64,000 nt of DNA from Castor canadensis (Eukaryota > Chordata > Mammalia > Rodentia > Castoridae). The notes under the pieces were generated by a model. That model ran no database searches. It saw only the letters and a list, made by a program, of their open reading frames with translations, and was not told the origin of the DNA. This document shows positions 9,549-20,917 of this stretch, piece by piece. The translations under genes and the position numbers were made by a program. The stretch spans positions 73,379,910 through 73,443,909 of the forward strand of contig NC_133395.1 of assembly GCF_047511655.1 (NCBI RefSeq). The letters run 5' to 3'. Position 1 is the stretch's first letter. Each line of letters starts with the position of its first letter.

Positions 9549-10625
9549 CATGGGTCTACTTGGGTTTACATGTAAAAAAGGGATAAAATACAAGCAAGCC
9601 CTTATCACAGCTCTGGTGCTAGCCTTGCCCTCTCTTGAACAGCCTTTTCACCTCTTTGTGAATGTAAATAAGGGAATAGCCCTCGGGGTGCTAACCCAAA
9701 AACAGGGGGGTCAATGTCAAAGTATGGCCTTCTTATCTAAATTCTTAGATCCTGTCACCCAAGGTTGGCCTGAGTACATTCAGGCAGTAGCAGCTGCAGC
9801 TCTTCTAACAGACGAAAATGGAAAAATCGCCTTTGGGGGAGATCTAATTATTAGCACTCTTCATCAAGTTAGGACAATCTTAAACCAGAAGGTGGGCAGA
9901 TGGCTGACGGACTCCAGAATCCTAAAGTATGAGGCTTATCTTGCTTGAAAAGGATGACCTAACTTTAACTACTGATGAGACCCTAAAACCAGCCACTTTC
10001 TTGGCAGGAAGGCAGGAGGGAGGAGCCCCTGAACATAAATGTTTAGACATTATTTTGAATATCAAACAAAAGTCAGGCCAGATCTCAGGAAAACTCCTTT
10101 CCAGACTGGGTTCCATTAAGAAGGCAAAAAGGCATAATGGATATTCTATAGAAGACAAGGAGGCCATGACTATAATACAATCAGGGCGACTCCCTAACAA
10201 TTTGTTGGCACAAACTTGTTAATTGTTTGCCCAAAATCAGGCCTTAAAACACTTAAAGGACAAAGAAGGGACCATATACACGGATTCAAAATATGCATTT
10301 AGTGTGGTCCACACCTTTGGAAAAATCTGGATGGAACAGGGCTTAATCAATAGCAAGGGCCAAGACTTGGTACATGAAGAATTAATTCAACAAATATTAG
10401 AAACCGTAAAACTACCTGAAGAAATAACCATAGTCATGTGCCAGGTCACGAAAAGGGGGTAAACTTGGAGGCTTGGGAAAATTCTTTTGCAGATGAGACA
10501 GCAAAACAGGCTGCCCTCACCTCTGAGGCCCTGGTCTTTTGTCTCATTCCACACCTCCTTGCTCCTCACGTCACCCCTATCTTTACTCCCTTCAAGGAAG
10601 AACAACTAAAAAACTTGGTGCAGTC
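9549..10625 (+). pseudogene. Provirus C RT connection domain and RNase H
   Basis: The protease end is joined almost directly to the RT connection domain (PFHLFVNVNKGIALGVLTQ, about 9642-9700; LSKFLDPVTQGWPEY, about 9730-9780), so the RT fingers, palm with YxDD, and thumb are deleted. RNase H follows: GYSIEDKEAMTIIQSG (about 10138), IYTDSKYAF (about 10275) and PGHEKG (about 10441) with DETAKQAAL. Stops at about 9946 and 10220 and a shift near 10440 break it. Confidence 0.85.
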
Positions 10626-11705
10626 AGGACTGAACAGGGAAAATGGGTTCTCCCTGATGGAAGGGAAATGACCTCAAAGCCCCTAATGAGAGAACTCCTT
10701 ACCTATCTCCATCAGGGGAGCCACTGGGGACCCCAAGCCATGTGTGATGCAGTTTTGCAAGCCTGTGGGTGTATAGGGGTCTATACACTAGCCAAACAAG
10801 TATCAGGAGGATGTCTTACTTGTTGAAGATTAACAGGCAAGCTCTGAGACAGAGACCAGCTGGGGTTAGAAACCCCAGGTTGTGACCTTTCCAAAGCATT
10901 CAGGTAGATTACACTGATGTGCCTAAAATAGGTCATCTTAACTACCTCTTGGTTATTGTAGACCATTTCACTCACTGGGTTGAGACCATTCCTCTCCCAG
11001 GGGTCACTGCTACAAATGTAATTAGGTTATTACTAGAAAACATAATCCCAAGCTTTGGGGTTATAGAAAATACAGACTCAGACAATGGGAGTCATTTCAC
11101 TGCCAATGTTCTTAAGGGACTTATGAAGGCTCTAGAGATCAAACGGGAATATCATTCTCCCCAGCATCCACCTTCCTTAGGGAGAGTTGAAAGAATGAAT
11201 CAGATTCTTAAAAACCAATGCACTAAATTAGTTTTAGAGACCAGATTACCTTGGACTAAATATCTTCCCGTAGCACTACTCAGAATTAGGACGGCCCCTC
11301 GGAAGGCCTCTCCTCCTACGAAATGCTTTATGGGCTTCCTTACCTTAGCTCTGTTACTGATGTACCTTCATTTGAAACTAAAGACTATTTCCTCAAAAAT
11401 TATATACTTGGCTTGTCCTCTATTTTACTTTGTCTTACGAAAAAAGGATTGTTAGCACAGGCTCCTCCTCTTGACTTTCCTGTTCACCCACACCAGCCTG
11501 GTGATTATGTGCTAATCAAGACCTGGAAAGAATATAAGTTTGAGCCAGCATGGGACAGACCCTTCTTGGTCCTGCTGACCATGGAGACAGCTGTCCAGAC
11601 CGCAGAGCAGGGATGGACTCATCACACATGGGTAAAGAAGGCACCCCCCCACCTGACCAGAAGGAACAATGGGCTGTGCTCTCACATCCAGGCAACACCA
11701 AAGTG
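10626..11705 (+). pseudogene. Provirus C integrase
   Basis: Integrase joins viral DNA to host DNA. The HHCC zinc domain is visible (HQGSH near 10710, CLTC near 10816). The catalytic core keeps all three acidic residues: Asp in QVDYTD (about 10906), Asp in SDNGSHF (about 11080) and Glu in GRVERMN (about 11187). A 178-codon open frame (10919-11455) covers most of the core; the C-terminal GDYVLIKTW segment continues in another frame to about 11700. Frameshifts at about 10830-10900 and 11400 prevent one product. Confidence 0.85.
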
Positions 11706-13620
11706 ACTTTAAAAAGACTATAGTTAAAATATTCTTTCCCTTTTATCTGAGAAATGCTTATTATTAATGTAACTCAGAGTACTTTTCCCTTAATTGTTGA
11801 ATTTGATGCATGCCAGATCCTTCCTTGTGGAGGCCTTATGTCCCAACTCCAGCTCCAAGGATACTCCTTTTATATGTGCCCCATGCCGGGACCCACAGGG
11901 AAGCTGGTATCTGTCCAGAGTGGATGGATGTGGGGTGAAACACTGGGTATAAAGGATATACTTCTCCCTTTTATGACAATCCTAAGGGCTGGACCAGACC
12001 CTCGGGCACTGGAAAGACTCCAATTTCTATCCTCCAGAAAAATTGACAGTCTTTTAACAGACTACAGTCAAAATTACAGCTGTTTCAAACACACCCCTCT
12101 CCTACTTGTAAAGATAAACAATGTAACCCACTTAGATTAGTCATAGAAAGCCCTTGGAGTATGACACAAGGACCATCTATATTTTGTAGATATGGGTTGG
12201 GGCATATGTCTCAGGGACAGACCCATTAGGTGCCTTTGAGCTCCATACCCCTCCTAGGGAACATCCAGTTCTACCTCCACTCCAATGTTACCTACATGTT
12301 TGTACAACAATCAAACTCAGGTAGCTGTAGTAGAAGTCAAGGACCTAAGACAAACTGTGGCTATTGAAATTGGGTACAGGGATACAAATGCTTGGATGGA
12401 ATGGATAAAAAGCTGACCACACATTAAATAAGAGCAATTGCTATGTTTGTACTTCTGCGAGACCAGAGTCTCAGGTGGTCCCATTTTCATTAGGATGGTC
12501 CTCAGATCCAGATGGAATGTATTGCATGTTGGCTCTGTTTCAGGATGCCAAAACTTGGGGCAACAAATCCTGTTGGATGCTATCACTACTGTTCCCAAAG
12601 GTCAGAGGTCCTGCAGGTCAGCCCGGAGGACTATTAGGCCACCCACCCTGGGTGTCAATTATACCTCATGTCTCACCAGACAGGGGGAAAGATTGACAGA
12701 TGTGGGAAACCTGACAGGATGCAGCGATAGCCAGTCCTTCAACAGCCTCACAAACCAGTCCACACTCTCAGTGGGCAGAGCTGATGCCTGGTGGTACTGT
12801 GGAGGACCTGTACTTAAGACTCTCCCAGGTAACTGGGCAGGCACCAGTGCTTTGATGCAGTTGGCAATCCCTTTTACCCTAGCATTTAGATTCCTAGCCT
12901 GTGCTGCAACATCTAGAAAAAGGAGAGACATAGACATAGACACTGCAGCTAACCGCAGAGGCTCCTTTGATCCCCATGTTTACACTGATGCCATTGGGGT
13001 TCCTGGGGGAGTGCCAAACTAATTCAGTGGGGTTTCAATCAGTACTCTTTTGGTGGTCCACTATAAATAAAAATGTCAATTGGATTAATTATATTTATTA
13101 TAACCAACAAAGGTTTGTTAACTTTACCAGGGATACCATCAAAGGAATAACAGAGCAATTGGGACCAACTAGCCAGATGGCTTAGAAGAACAGGCTAGCA
13201 TTAGACGATATTGGCTGAAAAGGCAGGAGTTTGTGTAATGATTGGAGTTTCATGTTGCACATATATCCCAAATAATACAGCCCCTGATGGAACTATTACC
13301 AAGGCCCTACAGGGATTAACTACCCTATCTAACAAGCTAGCTGAAAACTCAGGTATAAATGATCCCTTCGCTGTCTTAATGGAAAATTGGTTTGGAAGGA
13401 CTGGATGACCTCAATCTTAACCTCCTTGATTGTAGTGGCTGGAGTTTTAATTTTAGTAGGATGCTGCATAATTCCTTGTGTCTGAGGACTAATACAGCAG
13501 TTGAGACAGCCCTCACCAAACAATACACCCCCCCCTACCAAAATAACTTGTTTCTATTAGAAATGCAGAAACATGAGAGCCAGCGGCTCCTAAATGAGTT
13601 TGAAGAAAAGAATTTAAATT
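11706..13620 (+). pseudogene. Provirus C envelope (SU-TM), degenerate
   Basis: An open SU-like piece runs 11754-12140, with later fragments in shifted frames. Cys/Trp-rich SU sequence WWYCGG lies at about 12791, a polybasic RKRR at 12915-12926, a TM segment with CX6CC (CVMIGVSCC, about 13231-13257), and a hydrophobic anchor of about 20 residues (ILTSLIVVAGVLILVG, about 13410-13465) followed by a short Tyr/Pro-containing tail. Stops and shifts between 12140 and 13210 mean no full envelope can be made. It is a gamma-type envelope by CX6CC; which subfamily I cannot tell. Confidence 0.8.
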
Positions 13621-13634
13621 AAAAGAAGGGGAAA
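13621..13634 (+). promoter_or_regulatory. Polypurine tract of provirus C
   Basis: AAAAGAAGGGGAAA lies immediately before the LTR start (one T between). This is the standard plus-strand primer position in retroviruses. Confidence 0.85.
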
Positions 13635-13635
13635 T

Positions 13636-14042
13636 TGTAAGAAAAATGCTCTTTTCTATGAAAGTATTTGTTACCCTCTTAGATTACTTAAAAATTCCTC
13701 AGGTTGCCATCTTAGATGACTTGCATGTTTAAAGGGTCCTTGCTGCTTCTTCCGGATTCCTGTACAACTCCACTGCCCGCCAATCTGCATGCCCTAACCC
13801 ATCCCCCACACCTTTCAGCCAATCGGGAAAGACTGTGAACCTTTGACCTGGACAAATCCCAGGTGAGGGGCAGGTACAACCGTGTCAGGGATAAAAGGAG
13901 GAGCCACTGTCAGTCATTTTGTGTCTGCGTATTTGCTTAGCTGAAGTGAGCATGTGCTTGCACCCTCTTGATCAAGAGAAAATTGCCTTGTCAAGATTTT
14001 GTCTCTTATGTGTCTGTTTTTGGCACTGGGTGGTTATCAACA
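13636..14042 (+). repeat. Provirus C 3' LTR (407 bp)
   Basis: Starts TGTAAGAAAA right after the polypurine tract and ends at ...ATCAACA. A TATA-like GGATAAAAGG lies near 13889. No AATAAA is seen in it. The end is chosen from the CA dinucleotide and is less certain than the start. Confidence 0.7.
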
Positions 14043-14828
14043 CTTTTATTCCACTGGAGCAAAGGGGCTAGATGCAAGTTCTGAGTCGGCTAGCACTCTG
14101 TATAGGATTTTTGGTTCACCTGTGCTGAGGGAACAACTACTGCAAAGAAATGGCTTTGGGACTGTAGATCCAGGGCTTTTACAGAGCGTGGAGAGACAGT
14201 TTCCTGCCTCACTTAGGTCTCTTCCTAGATGATTCCTAATATACTTTGAGGCATAAAAATAACTGATTAAATGTTGCCAACTTTCTCCCATGGTTCCTGA
14301 TTTATATAAACTTTTGGACATCCAACATTGACTTGCATTGTGGTATTACTGCTTGCATTATTCACAGAGGTGGCAAAGTACTCTTTGTACACAATAGGCT
14401 CTCATTAAATCATTCCTGAACCAGACAACACAAATGCTTTTACTATTTATCCCTTATCATGCAGTATACATTGTTGACTTTGAAATCAAACTGTCACTTT
14501 TAGGGGGATAATATACACATGTACTTAAGCTTCATACTTTCTTCATGTAACTTGGCTGCTACATAATTTATAAAAAGGAGTGTATGCATCAGGTATCTGT
14601 AATGGATGGTCTGAATGAGTGAGAATGGAGGAGGTAATGGCATTTTTTTTAGAATCTGAAAAAGATTAAATTCTAATAATTCTTCCTATTCATTTGAGAC
14701 TCCCAATTTCAGTTTTTATTTCCTGTTTTAGAGTAGATCGCTGGAAGAGTAATTAGGATGTGAAGGACAAATTGTTTTATATATGAAATTTAAATCGCTT
14801 TATTAATAAGACTAGCAACAGTTAAGTT
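14043..14828. other. Intergenic, nothing recognised
   Basis: AT-rich sequence between the retroviral cluster and BRCA2's 3' end. No coding resemblance found on either strand. Confidence 0.5.
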
Positions 14829-14905
14829 GCTGGGAGTATAGCTCAAATGGTAGAGTACATGCTTAGCAAGCCAGAAGCCTAAGGTCAAACCCCAATTCTG
14901 CTATA
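14829..14905 (+). repeat. ID-type SINE
   Basis: tRNA-like monomer (TAGCTCAAATGGTAGAG ... GGTCAAACCCC) about 1 kb beyond the BRCA2 stop codon. Confidence 0.8.
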
Positions 14906-15415
14906 TGACTAGCAGAATACACTATTTTGTTAATGCTTTTTGGAGGAAAGAAAAACTATGTATCATAGTTAAGGAAGGAAACAAGTTTTTAAAAAGATTT
15001 ATTCTTAGCTTTGAAATGTGTTTATAATCAGATTTGAAAACATGATTATTATATATAAATTTAATGCATATTAAGGATTTAAAAGCCTCTTCATGCTACT
15101 AGCTCTGAGTTCAAACTGCTTTATCCCTTTCCTTATTAAACATAAGGAAATAGCCAATGTGAGCATCACCTTGTGCTCAGCTTATTTTCTTCCTTGGTGG
15201 TGGGCTTAGCAGGGATCACAATCCAGGTCCTGTGATAGCGCTGAAGATAAAGCAGGTACAATCAGTGCCATTTGAAAGCAAGGATAGTATCTGAATTTTT
15301 ACTTGAAGTAATTTTAGGAATCATACAAAGGATTTGCCCTGAGGATTCTCCTTTTCTTGTAATCATGCTGACTTAAGGATGAAGAAATGGTCAGAGGAAA
15401 ACCCTATTGTAATCT

Positions 15416-15961
15416 TTATTCGCCTTGACTTTTGAACAGATGTAATTCCAGCAGAATCAATGTATGCATTAAGGAAAATGACTTCAGTGTTAACCTCTAC
15501 AAAACCTCCTAAAATAGAAGCTAAACTAAAAGGAATGATCTGAATGAAAATAACTGCTTAGAAACCTCATTTCAATTAGTCAATAACACAATCTAAAAGA
15601 AAAGGAAATGTTTATTTTATTTGTAAAATACTTCTAGTGATCAAATATAAAGATTTTTTTGGGCGGGAATACTGAGATTTGAACTCAAGGCTTTGTGATT
15701 TTGGGGCAGGTGCTCTATCACTTCAACCACATCCCAGCATATAAAGAGTTTTTATTAGTTAATAAATAATTTTAAGGTAGACAATTGAAATAAAAGTATA
15801 CCAATATAGAACCGAGCAAAGAACATCTCTGAAATACAACTCTTCAGGAAATTTTAAACAATTTCATACTTTTTTTTGTTAGGCAACTACTAATGTGCAG
15901 TTTGAAATCTTACATGCATTACAACTGAAAAGGTAGAGTCAATAGTTGAGTTACGTCATTT
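15416..15961 (-). other. BRCA2: BRCA2 3' untranslated region, approximate, with candidate poly(A) signals
   Basis: Sequence following the stop codon on the minus strand. AATAAA on that strand occurs at 15751-15756 (about 205 bases after the stop), in an A/T stretch near 15606-15620, and at 15416-15421. Which is used cannot be decided from sequence; the region also contains an ID SINE (15655-15742). Confidence 0.45.
15655..15742 (-). repeat. ID-type SINE in the BRCA2 3' UTR region
   Basis: Minus-strand copy (TTTGAACTCAAGG ... GCTCTATCACTT). Being on the same strand as BRCA2, it may be part of the mRNA tail if a distal poly(A) site is used. Confidence 0.75.
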
Positions 15962-16558
15962 TCATTTTTGTCGCCTTTGCACTCTCTTTGATGTAATCTT
16001 TATTATATCTGAGTCCTGCATCTTGGTCCCACATTCTTCTGTGATAGCTTGGGACTTCTCTTGTCTGAGATCTTCTTTTGAACTGGTGGGCAAAGTACTC
16101 CTGGACTCACTGAGAGACAGAAGTTGATCTTCTCCTGCTGAACTAGACACAAGGGCTTGTGTATTTAGCAATGCAAGTTCTTCGTCAGCTATTGAATCAC
16201 GTTCCAAAAGAGAAATTTCATTGACTTTTTTAAGTGGAGTCTTCTGAGGAGCATTCAGTTCTTTTTCCTTTGTAGGTGTTTCGTATTTGGTGCCACAACT
16301 CCGTGGTGGCTGAAATGCCTTCTGTGCAGCTGGAGAAACAAATGTACAAATGGGACTAACAGGGGGATGTAAAGGCAGTCGACTCAGGAAATCCAAGGCT
16401 CTTCTTCTTTTGCAGTTTTTTGGGTCATCAATCCCTTTCTCTGCTTTATAGCAAGACTTTGAAGTCATTTGGGCTGATACAGGTGTGGGCACAGACTTCC
16501 CTTTTGGTGTACAAAGCAATAAAGGACCCTGATGATTTTGCTCATTATAAGAAGACTT
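15962..16558 (-). CDS. BRCA2: BRCA2 exon 27 (terminal coding exon)
   Basis: Encodes the BRCA2 C terminus, which binds RAD51 filaments and carries nuclear localisation signals. The acceptor reads TTTTGTCAG before 16558 and the stop TGA is at 15962-15964. The known C-terminal RAD51 site is conserved: [15 protein letters not shown], including the Ser-Pro corresponding to human S3291-P3292, a CDK target. The basic patch [10 protein letters not shown] matches the NLS region. The exon has 597 coding bases (198 residues) against 609 in human as I recall it; the last 40 or so residues diverge strongly and end RVQRRQK. Confidence 0.95.
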   Translation of the reverse strand, partial: KSSYNEQNHQGPLLLCTPKGKSVPTPVSAQMTSKSCYKAEKGIDDPKNCKRRRALDFLSRLPLHPPVSPICTFVSPAAQKAFQPPRSCGTKYETPTKEKELNAPQKTPLKKVNEISLLERDSIADEELALLNTQALVSSSAGEDQLLSLSESRSTLPTSSKEDLRQEKSQAITEECGTKMQDSDIIKITSKRVQRRQK

Positions 16559-16721
16559 CTGACAAAACAAAAAGTAGCCTGTCATAATTATGTACTAGTA
16601 TATAAAACAAAATCAAATTAAACTTTCATTGAAAATATTTAAACATACAAATACCACACATTCTCATTCATCCAATTGCTAATAGGTTAGATGATTTCAG
16701 GAACTCCTTATCATTCCTATT

Positions 16722-16805
16722 CTTTATGGAACCAAGGTTTGACTTTAGGACTTTGTACTTGCATAACAGATGATTTACCTCTCGACCCACACCCCCAGCC
16801 CAAGA
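16722..16805 (-). repeat. ID-type SINE, old
   Basis: Diverged minus-strand monomer in intron 26 (GGTTTGACTTTAGGACTTTGTACTTG, read on the plus strand in parts). Confidence 0.6.
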
Positions 16806-17034
16806 AATATTTTTGCATAAGAGGATATAAAAGGATATTAAAATTCCTTGTTGAAAGAAAGATGAAGCTTATAGTCATAATAAAAAACAAACAAACAGAG
16901 CAGGGGATATCACTTATGCTTTTATCTTTTCTTTTTATCATTAATAGATTAAATAAAGATAAGCATTTTAAAACCATGTTAAGAACACACACAGCTTTTA
17001 TAATAGCTGTGTTCTAACAGCTACTTTTCTAGCT

Positions 17035-17225
17035 TTGTGACCTTAGGTAACTAATTAACCTCTTTCTAGGCCACAAGTCTCCTCATCTGTAACTCACAGA
17101 AGTGTGTGTATTTGGCAGTACTGGAATTTGAACTTAGGGCCTCTACCACTGGAGTCATGCTCCCAGCCCTCACAGGGTTATGAAGGGTTGTTGTGAAGAT
17201 TAAATGAGTTACTATGGCTACACTT
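17035..17225 (+). repeat. MIR split by an ID SINE
   Basis: MIR body GTGACCTTAGGTAACTAATT ... CCTCATCTGTAA is interrupted at 17107-17170 by a minus-strand ID SINE and resumes with GGTTGTTGTGAAGATTAAAT. Confidence 0.75.
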
Positions 17226-17604
17226 AGTGTTAGCTATCTGGCCAATATTAAGAGACTTTAGTTTGATTTGCATCTACTGTGGTTTAATGAGTTAAGCTGA
17301 GCTTGGAAACAACTGTAATCATATGGAACAGTGCTCCTAGCAAAAGAAACAAGCACAAAGGGCTTTTCAATCAAATGTACTTAGAATGCTAAAAATGAAA
17401 ACACTATGTAAAAGTTTGCCCCCCAAAGAGTTTTACATTCTTGCTTCAATAAATAAGATATAACTTCCAAATACCATATACCTATAGCAGCTACATAACA
17501 ATTAAACATACTTCCTCATTAAGTTTAACTACATTTTACCATACTTGCTAGTACACACTATATACTGTTGACTCCAAATATTTCTTCAATTTACATTAAC
17601 TTAC

Positions 17605-17751
17605 CAGAAACTTATTTTCTGTACTATGGACTGTGTAAGCAGTGCATGGCTCTGACTTGCAGTCTTTAGGTGGGGTGGACCACTTGGGATCATTTGCATT
17701 AAGCAGATGCATAAGCTTCTGTTCTGCATCACTGCAAAATGTATCAATATT
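17605..17751 (-). CDS. BRCA2: BRCA2 exon 26
   Basis: 147 bp, the human length. Acceptor CTAG before 17751, donor CTG|GTAAGT after 17605. It begins on a codon boundary with [17 protein letters not shown] and ends NKFLV, just beyond the OB3 fold and linking it to the C-terminal tail. Both flanking introns are phase 0, so skipping it would keep the frame. Confidence 0.95.
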
Positions 17752-18659
17752 CTAGGAAAATAAATTAGAGAAGCTGTTTTGAAAATACTTCCAGGAAGTA
17801 TTTTCCTGGAAAATTTAACCAAGTATTTCCTTTAAAACCACAAATAAAAAATTTAAACCAGAACAAAAGAATGAGACACCCAAAATTTGATAGCAAATGT
17901 TAAACACGCCAATGCAAAAATGCAGAACCAACACCACTAATTTAGGGGAATCTATCTGTTTGGAAAAGGGGTTGAGGAGAGAGAGAAAGAATGAGTGTAT
18001 AAAGGAATGAGATGTAAGAGCTCTTCATAGTTGTACGGTTTTCTCCGCAATGTATCATGATATTGGATCTGGAGGGGGAAGACTGAAGCTCATGTTCCAG
18101 CTCTATTTACTCCCTCATAGTTGGAGTATAAGGAAAGAACTGGCTTGCCTGCTTGGTGTCTGTCCCAAGAATTAACTGAAATAATGTACAGGTTAAACTA
18201 TGTAAACTGAAGTTTGAGGAATCACAACTGATCAAATGTCAACAATGTCCTATGGTTTAATTCATATATGAGAGTATTTTGCAAAACTTTAAAATCCTGG
18301 GATGTAAACAATAGGTTCCTTATATAGGGGCCAAATAATGAATGCAATTCCCACCCCCAATTTAGAAACTAGGTAAGTCAGTGTTATTCTTCACTGTGTA
18401 TATTGAGTCTTTATAAAGTATGAACACAAACTTCCTTTATACAACTAACTACTCCAATGCTTTTAAAATATATTTAGAAAAATTCTGAATAACACACATT
18501 TCAAATATTAAATTACTGAATAAAAAGGCTTATTTTTTGTGGATTCTTCACTAGTACAAATTTATGAAATCTGAAATTTTATAGAGAGGCAGAATTGTGT
18601 CCTACCAACTTGGTGTACAACTTAGTTCAAATCATTTAATTTCTGCTTCCCACCAATAA

Positions 18660-18770
18660 AATGGAAAAATGACCCTCTACCTTACAGGGTTGTTGGGGGA
18701 ATTAAATAAGGCAGGGTTAGAACAATACCTGACCCACAGTAAACACTCAAACATCACTTAATATTGTTAC
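18660..18770 (+). repeat. MIR fragment
   Basis: CTTACAGGGTTGTTGGGGGA and ACCTGACCCACAGTAAACAC are diverged MIR core and 3' segments, in intron 25. Confidence 0.7.
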
Positions 18771-19235
18771 ATAATTATATTTAAGTATAAAATGCATACA
18801 TGAGCTAAAAATAATTTTAGTGTTTCCTATCTGGGATTAATTTAAATTGAAGAGGTATAAATTATAGGATACTAGATATAGAGTTTAATTGCAAACTTGT
18901 AGTCTATACATTATTAACTAATCACATGATGACTGCTGCAAACCACAGGTAACTCAGATTACTCATTTCCAATGTCTAATTTGCCTACATGGTCTGTACC
19001 TCTGAGCAGCCACCTCACAATTTCTGCTATTTCATTCAAGTCATTCTTTTTCTTCCTGTAACTATCATCTCCTATTTCCCTATCTCTTCAGAGGTTTCAT
19101 GGGCAACTAAATATATGATGAAACCTTACCTTATGTACTACCTCAACCATCCAATTTTCATGAATGCCACATCTCCCTGGACTGTCAAAGGAAGAAAATA
19201 TCAAAATGTGTGGTGATGCTGAAAAGTAATTTTAC

Positions 19236-19480
19236 CTTGATAGTATTCTTAATTTTGTTGAATCTCTCTTGAAAGTGGCCTTCTTTTAGACTGGCAGAAA
19301 ACATGGAAAAATCTCCAGCAAATAAAGTAGGAATTCCTGATTTGGATTCTGGTCGCCACTGCAGGTTGCTTGCAGCAATCAATATACGAGGTTTAATAAT
19401 GTCTTCATTAAGATCTATCCAAAACTTTATTGCCAATAAATTATGGTATTCATCTGACAAATATACTAAAGGAGCAAGAC
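19236..19480 (-). CDS. BRCA2: BRCA2 exon 25
   Basis: 245 bp, equal to human. Acceptor TTTTAG before 19480, donor AAG|GTAAAA after 19236. It encodes most of OB3 in the DNA-binding domain: [19 protein letters not shown], then [16 protein letters not shown] and [22 protein letters not shown]3 contacts single-stranded DNA together with OB2. It ends before the intron in KNTIK, phase 0. Confidence 0.95.
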
Positions 19481-20493
19481 CTAAAATGAGAAAGTCATCA
19501 TTAAATATAAAAATGCAAGCAAGGGGCCACAATATGCCTATTTTACTGGCTGGAAATAGTAAAAACAAAGTAGCTGACTTTAGAGAAAACTCAGGATTTT
19601 CAAAATGACTTATCGATTAAAGTGCTAAAATTTCAACCACAACACATTCCGTCACCAAAGCCATGGGGCAGCAGGTATACTCAGACATTCCTGATGAGAG
19701 TTGTACAATCTCTCAATGCCAGAAAAGCTACATTTGCATTTACCTTTCCGTTCAGTACAGTTTCTAGCATTCCACTGTGAAGATAGATCTCCAATACTAA
19801 TAAAATGTACAGGGACAAGGGTCATGAAAATGCCTGTGAATGAGGTTATTCATGAAGCATTTTCTGTAATGGTAATATATTAGAAGCAACCTATATTAGC
19901 ACATTACTGCAGAAGTGGCTGGGTGAACTATGGTACATCCACACAATGGCGTACCAGGAAGCTGTAACAAAAGAATGAAAAAAAAAAAACTGTCAACTGA
20001 TTTCCAGGACACAGTGTTACATGAAAAAAGAAAAGCACAGAAGAAAGGCTAAAGTATGTTATCTTTCATAAATGAAAGGAGACAGAAGAAAATATATGTG
20101 TATCTGTTCATTTGAGCAAAAAAACCCAGGAAGGTTAACCAGGAATTGAAGGGACAGAGTGTGGTGGGGAAAAGAACTAGGATCAGGAGCAGCAATGAGG
20201 AGGGAGCAACACTTTTCTGAGTGTATCTTTTCATATTGCTCTGACTCTTTCTTTTAGTAAGTCTTGGTTTTAAACACCACTCCACTGAAAAAGAAGCAAA
20301 GTTCCTTGGAGAAATGCTTGATTAAAGGTCTGGGCATGGAATATACATGACAAACCTGGAATGGCACAGCATGTGTTGCTAAAAAGTAAAAAAGTGCTCA
20401 GAAAGCAAAGGAGATTTGTTGAAACCCAGGTGTCAACTTAAAAGGCTCCTTATGACTGAGCTGAAGAATTTGAGCACAGTGAAGGTACTGAAT

Positions 20494-20917
20494 TTTTTTT
20501 TTTTTTTTTGGTGAGACAGAGGTTTGATCTCAGAGCTTCATGTTTGCACAACAGGTATGGCTTGAGCCATACCTCCAGTTCCTTATGCTCTGGTTATATC
20601 TGAGATGGAATCTTGAAAACTATTTTTTGTTTGTTTTCGGCAGTACTGGGGCAAGTTGTAGGTACCAGGCCTACAACTTGAACCACTCCTCCAGTCCTTT
20701 TGTGTGATGGGTTTTTTCAAGATAGAGTCTCTTGAACTATTTGTCCAGGCTGGCTTCAAACTGCAATCCTCTTCATCTCTGCCTCTAGAGTAGCTAGGAT
20801 TACAGGTGCCCAGCAAGTCTTGAAAACTATTTGCCTGGGCTGACCTCAAATTGAAACCCTCCTGATTTTAGCCTCCCAAGTAGCTAGGATTACAGCCATG
20901 AGTCACCAGTGTCTGGA
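20494..20917 (-). repeat. SINE nested inside a SINE
   Basis: A composite B1/ID-type SINE (20494-20610 and 20833-20917) is split by a second composite copy (20626-20817). TCTTGAAAACTATTT is present at both ends of the inner copy (20611-20625 and 20818-20832), a 15-bp target duplication that proves the order of insertion. Confidence 0.85.

Larger units (their letters stand above)
9070..14042 (+). mobile_element. Provirus C, class I endogenous retrovirus, 5' end and RT core missing
   Basis: In order: gag nucleocapsid tail, protease, RT connection domain, RNase H, integrase, envelope, polypurine tract, 3' LTR. The 5' LTR, most of gag and the RT fingers/palm are missing. Its LTR differs from those of A and B. 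The left junction with A's LTR lies between 9010 and about 9100 and is unclear. Confidence 0.8.

Noticed and set aside
11754-13022. Provirus C envelope as a captured, functional (syncytin-like) host gene
   Set aside because: Stops and frameshifts break SU and TM into at least four pieces.
13043-14042. Provirus C and A as the 5' and 3' ends of one provirus
   Set aside because: Their LTRs differ and each has its own nucleocapsid and TM segment.
14829-14905. True tRNA genes at the many tRNA-like A/B-box sequences
   Set aside because: They are SINE monomers: same consensus at dozens of sites, A-rich tails, no proper acceptor stem or anticodon arm.
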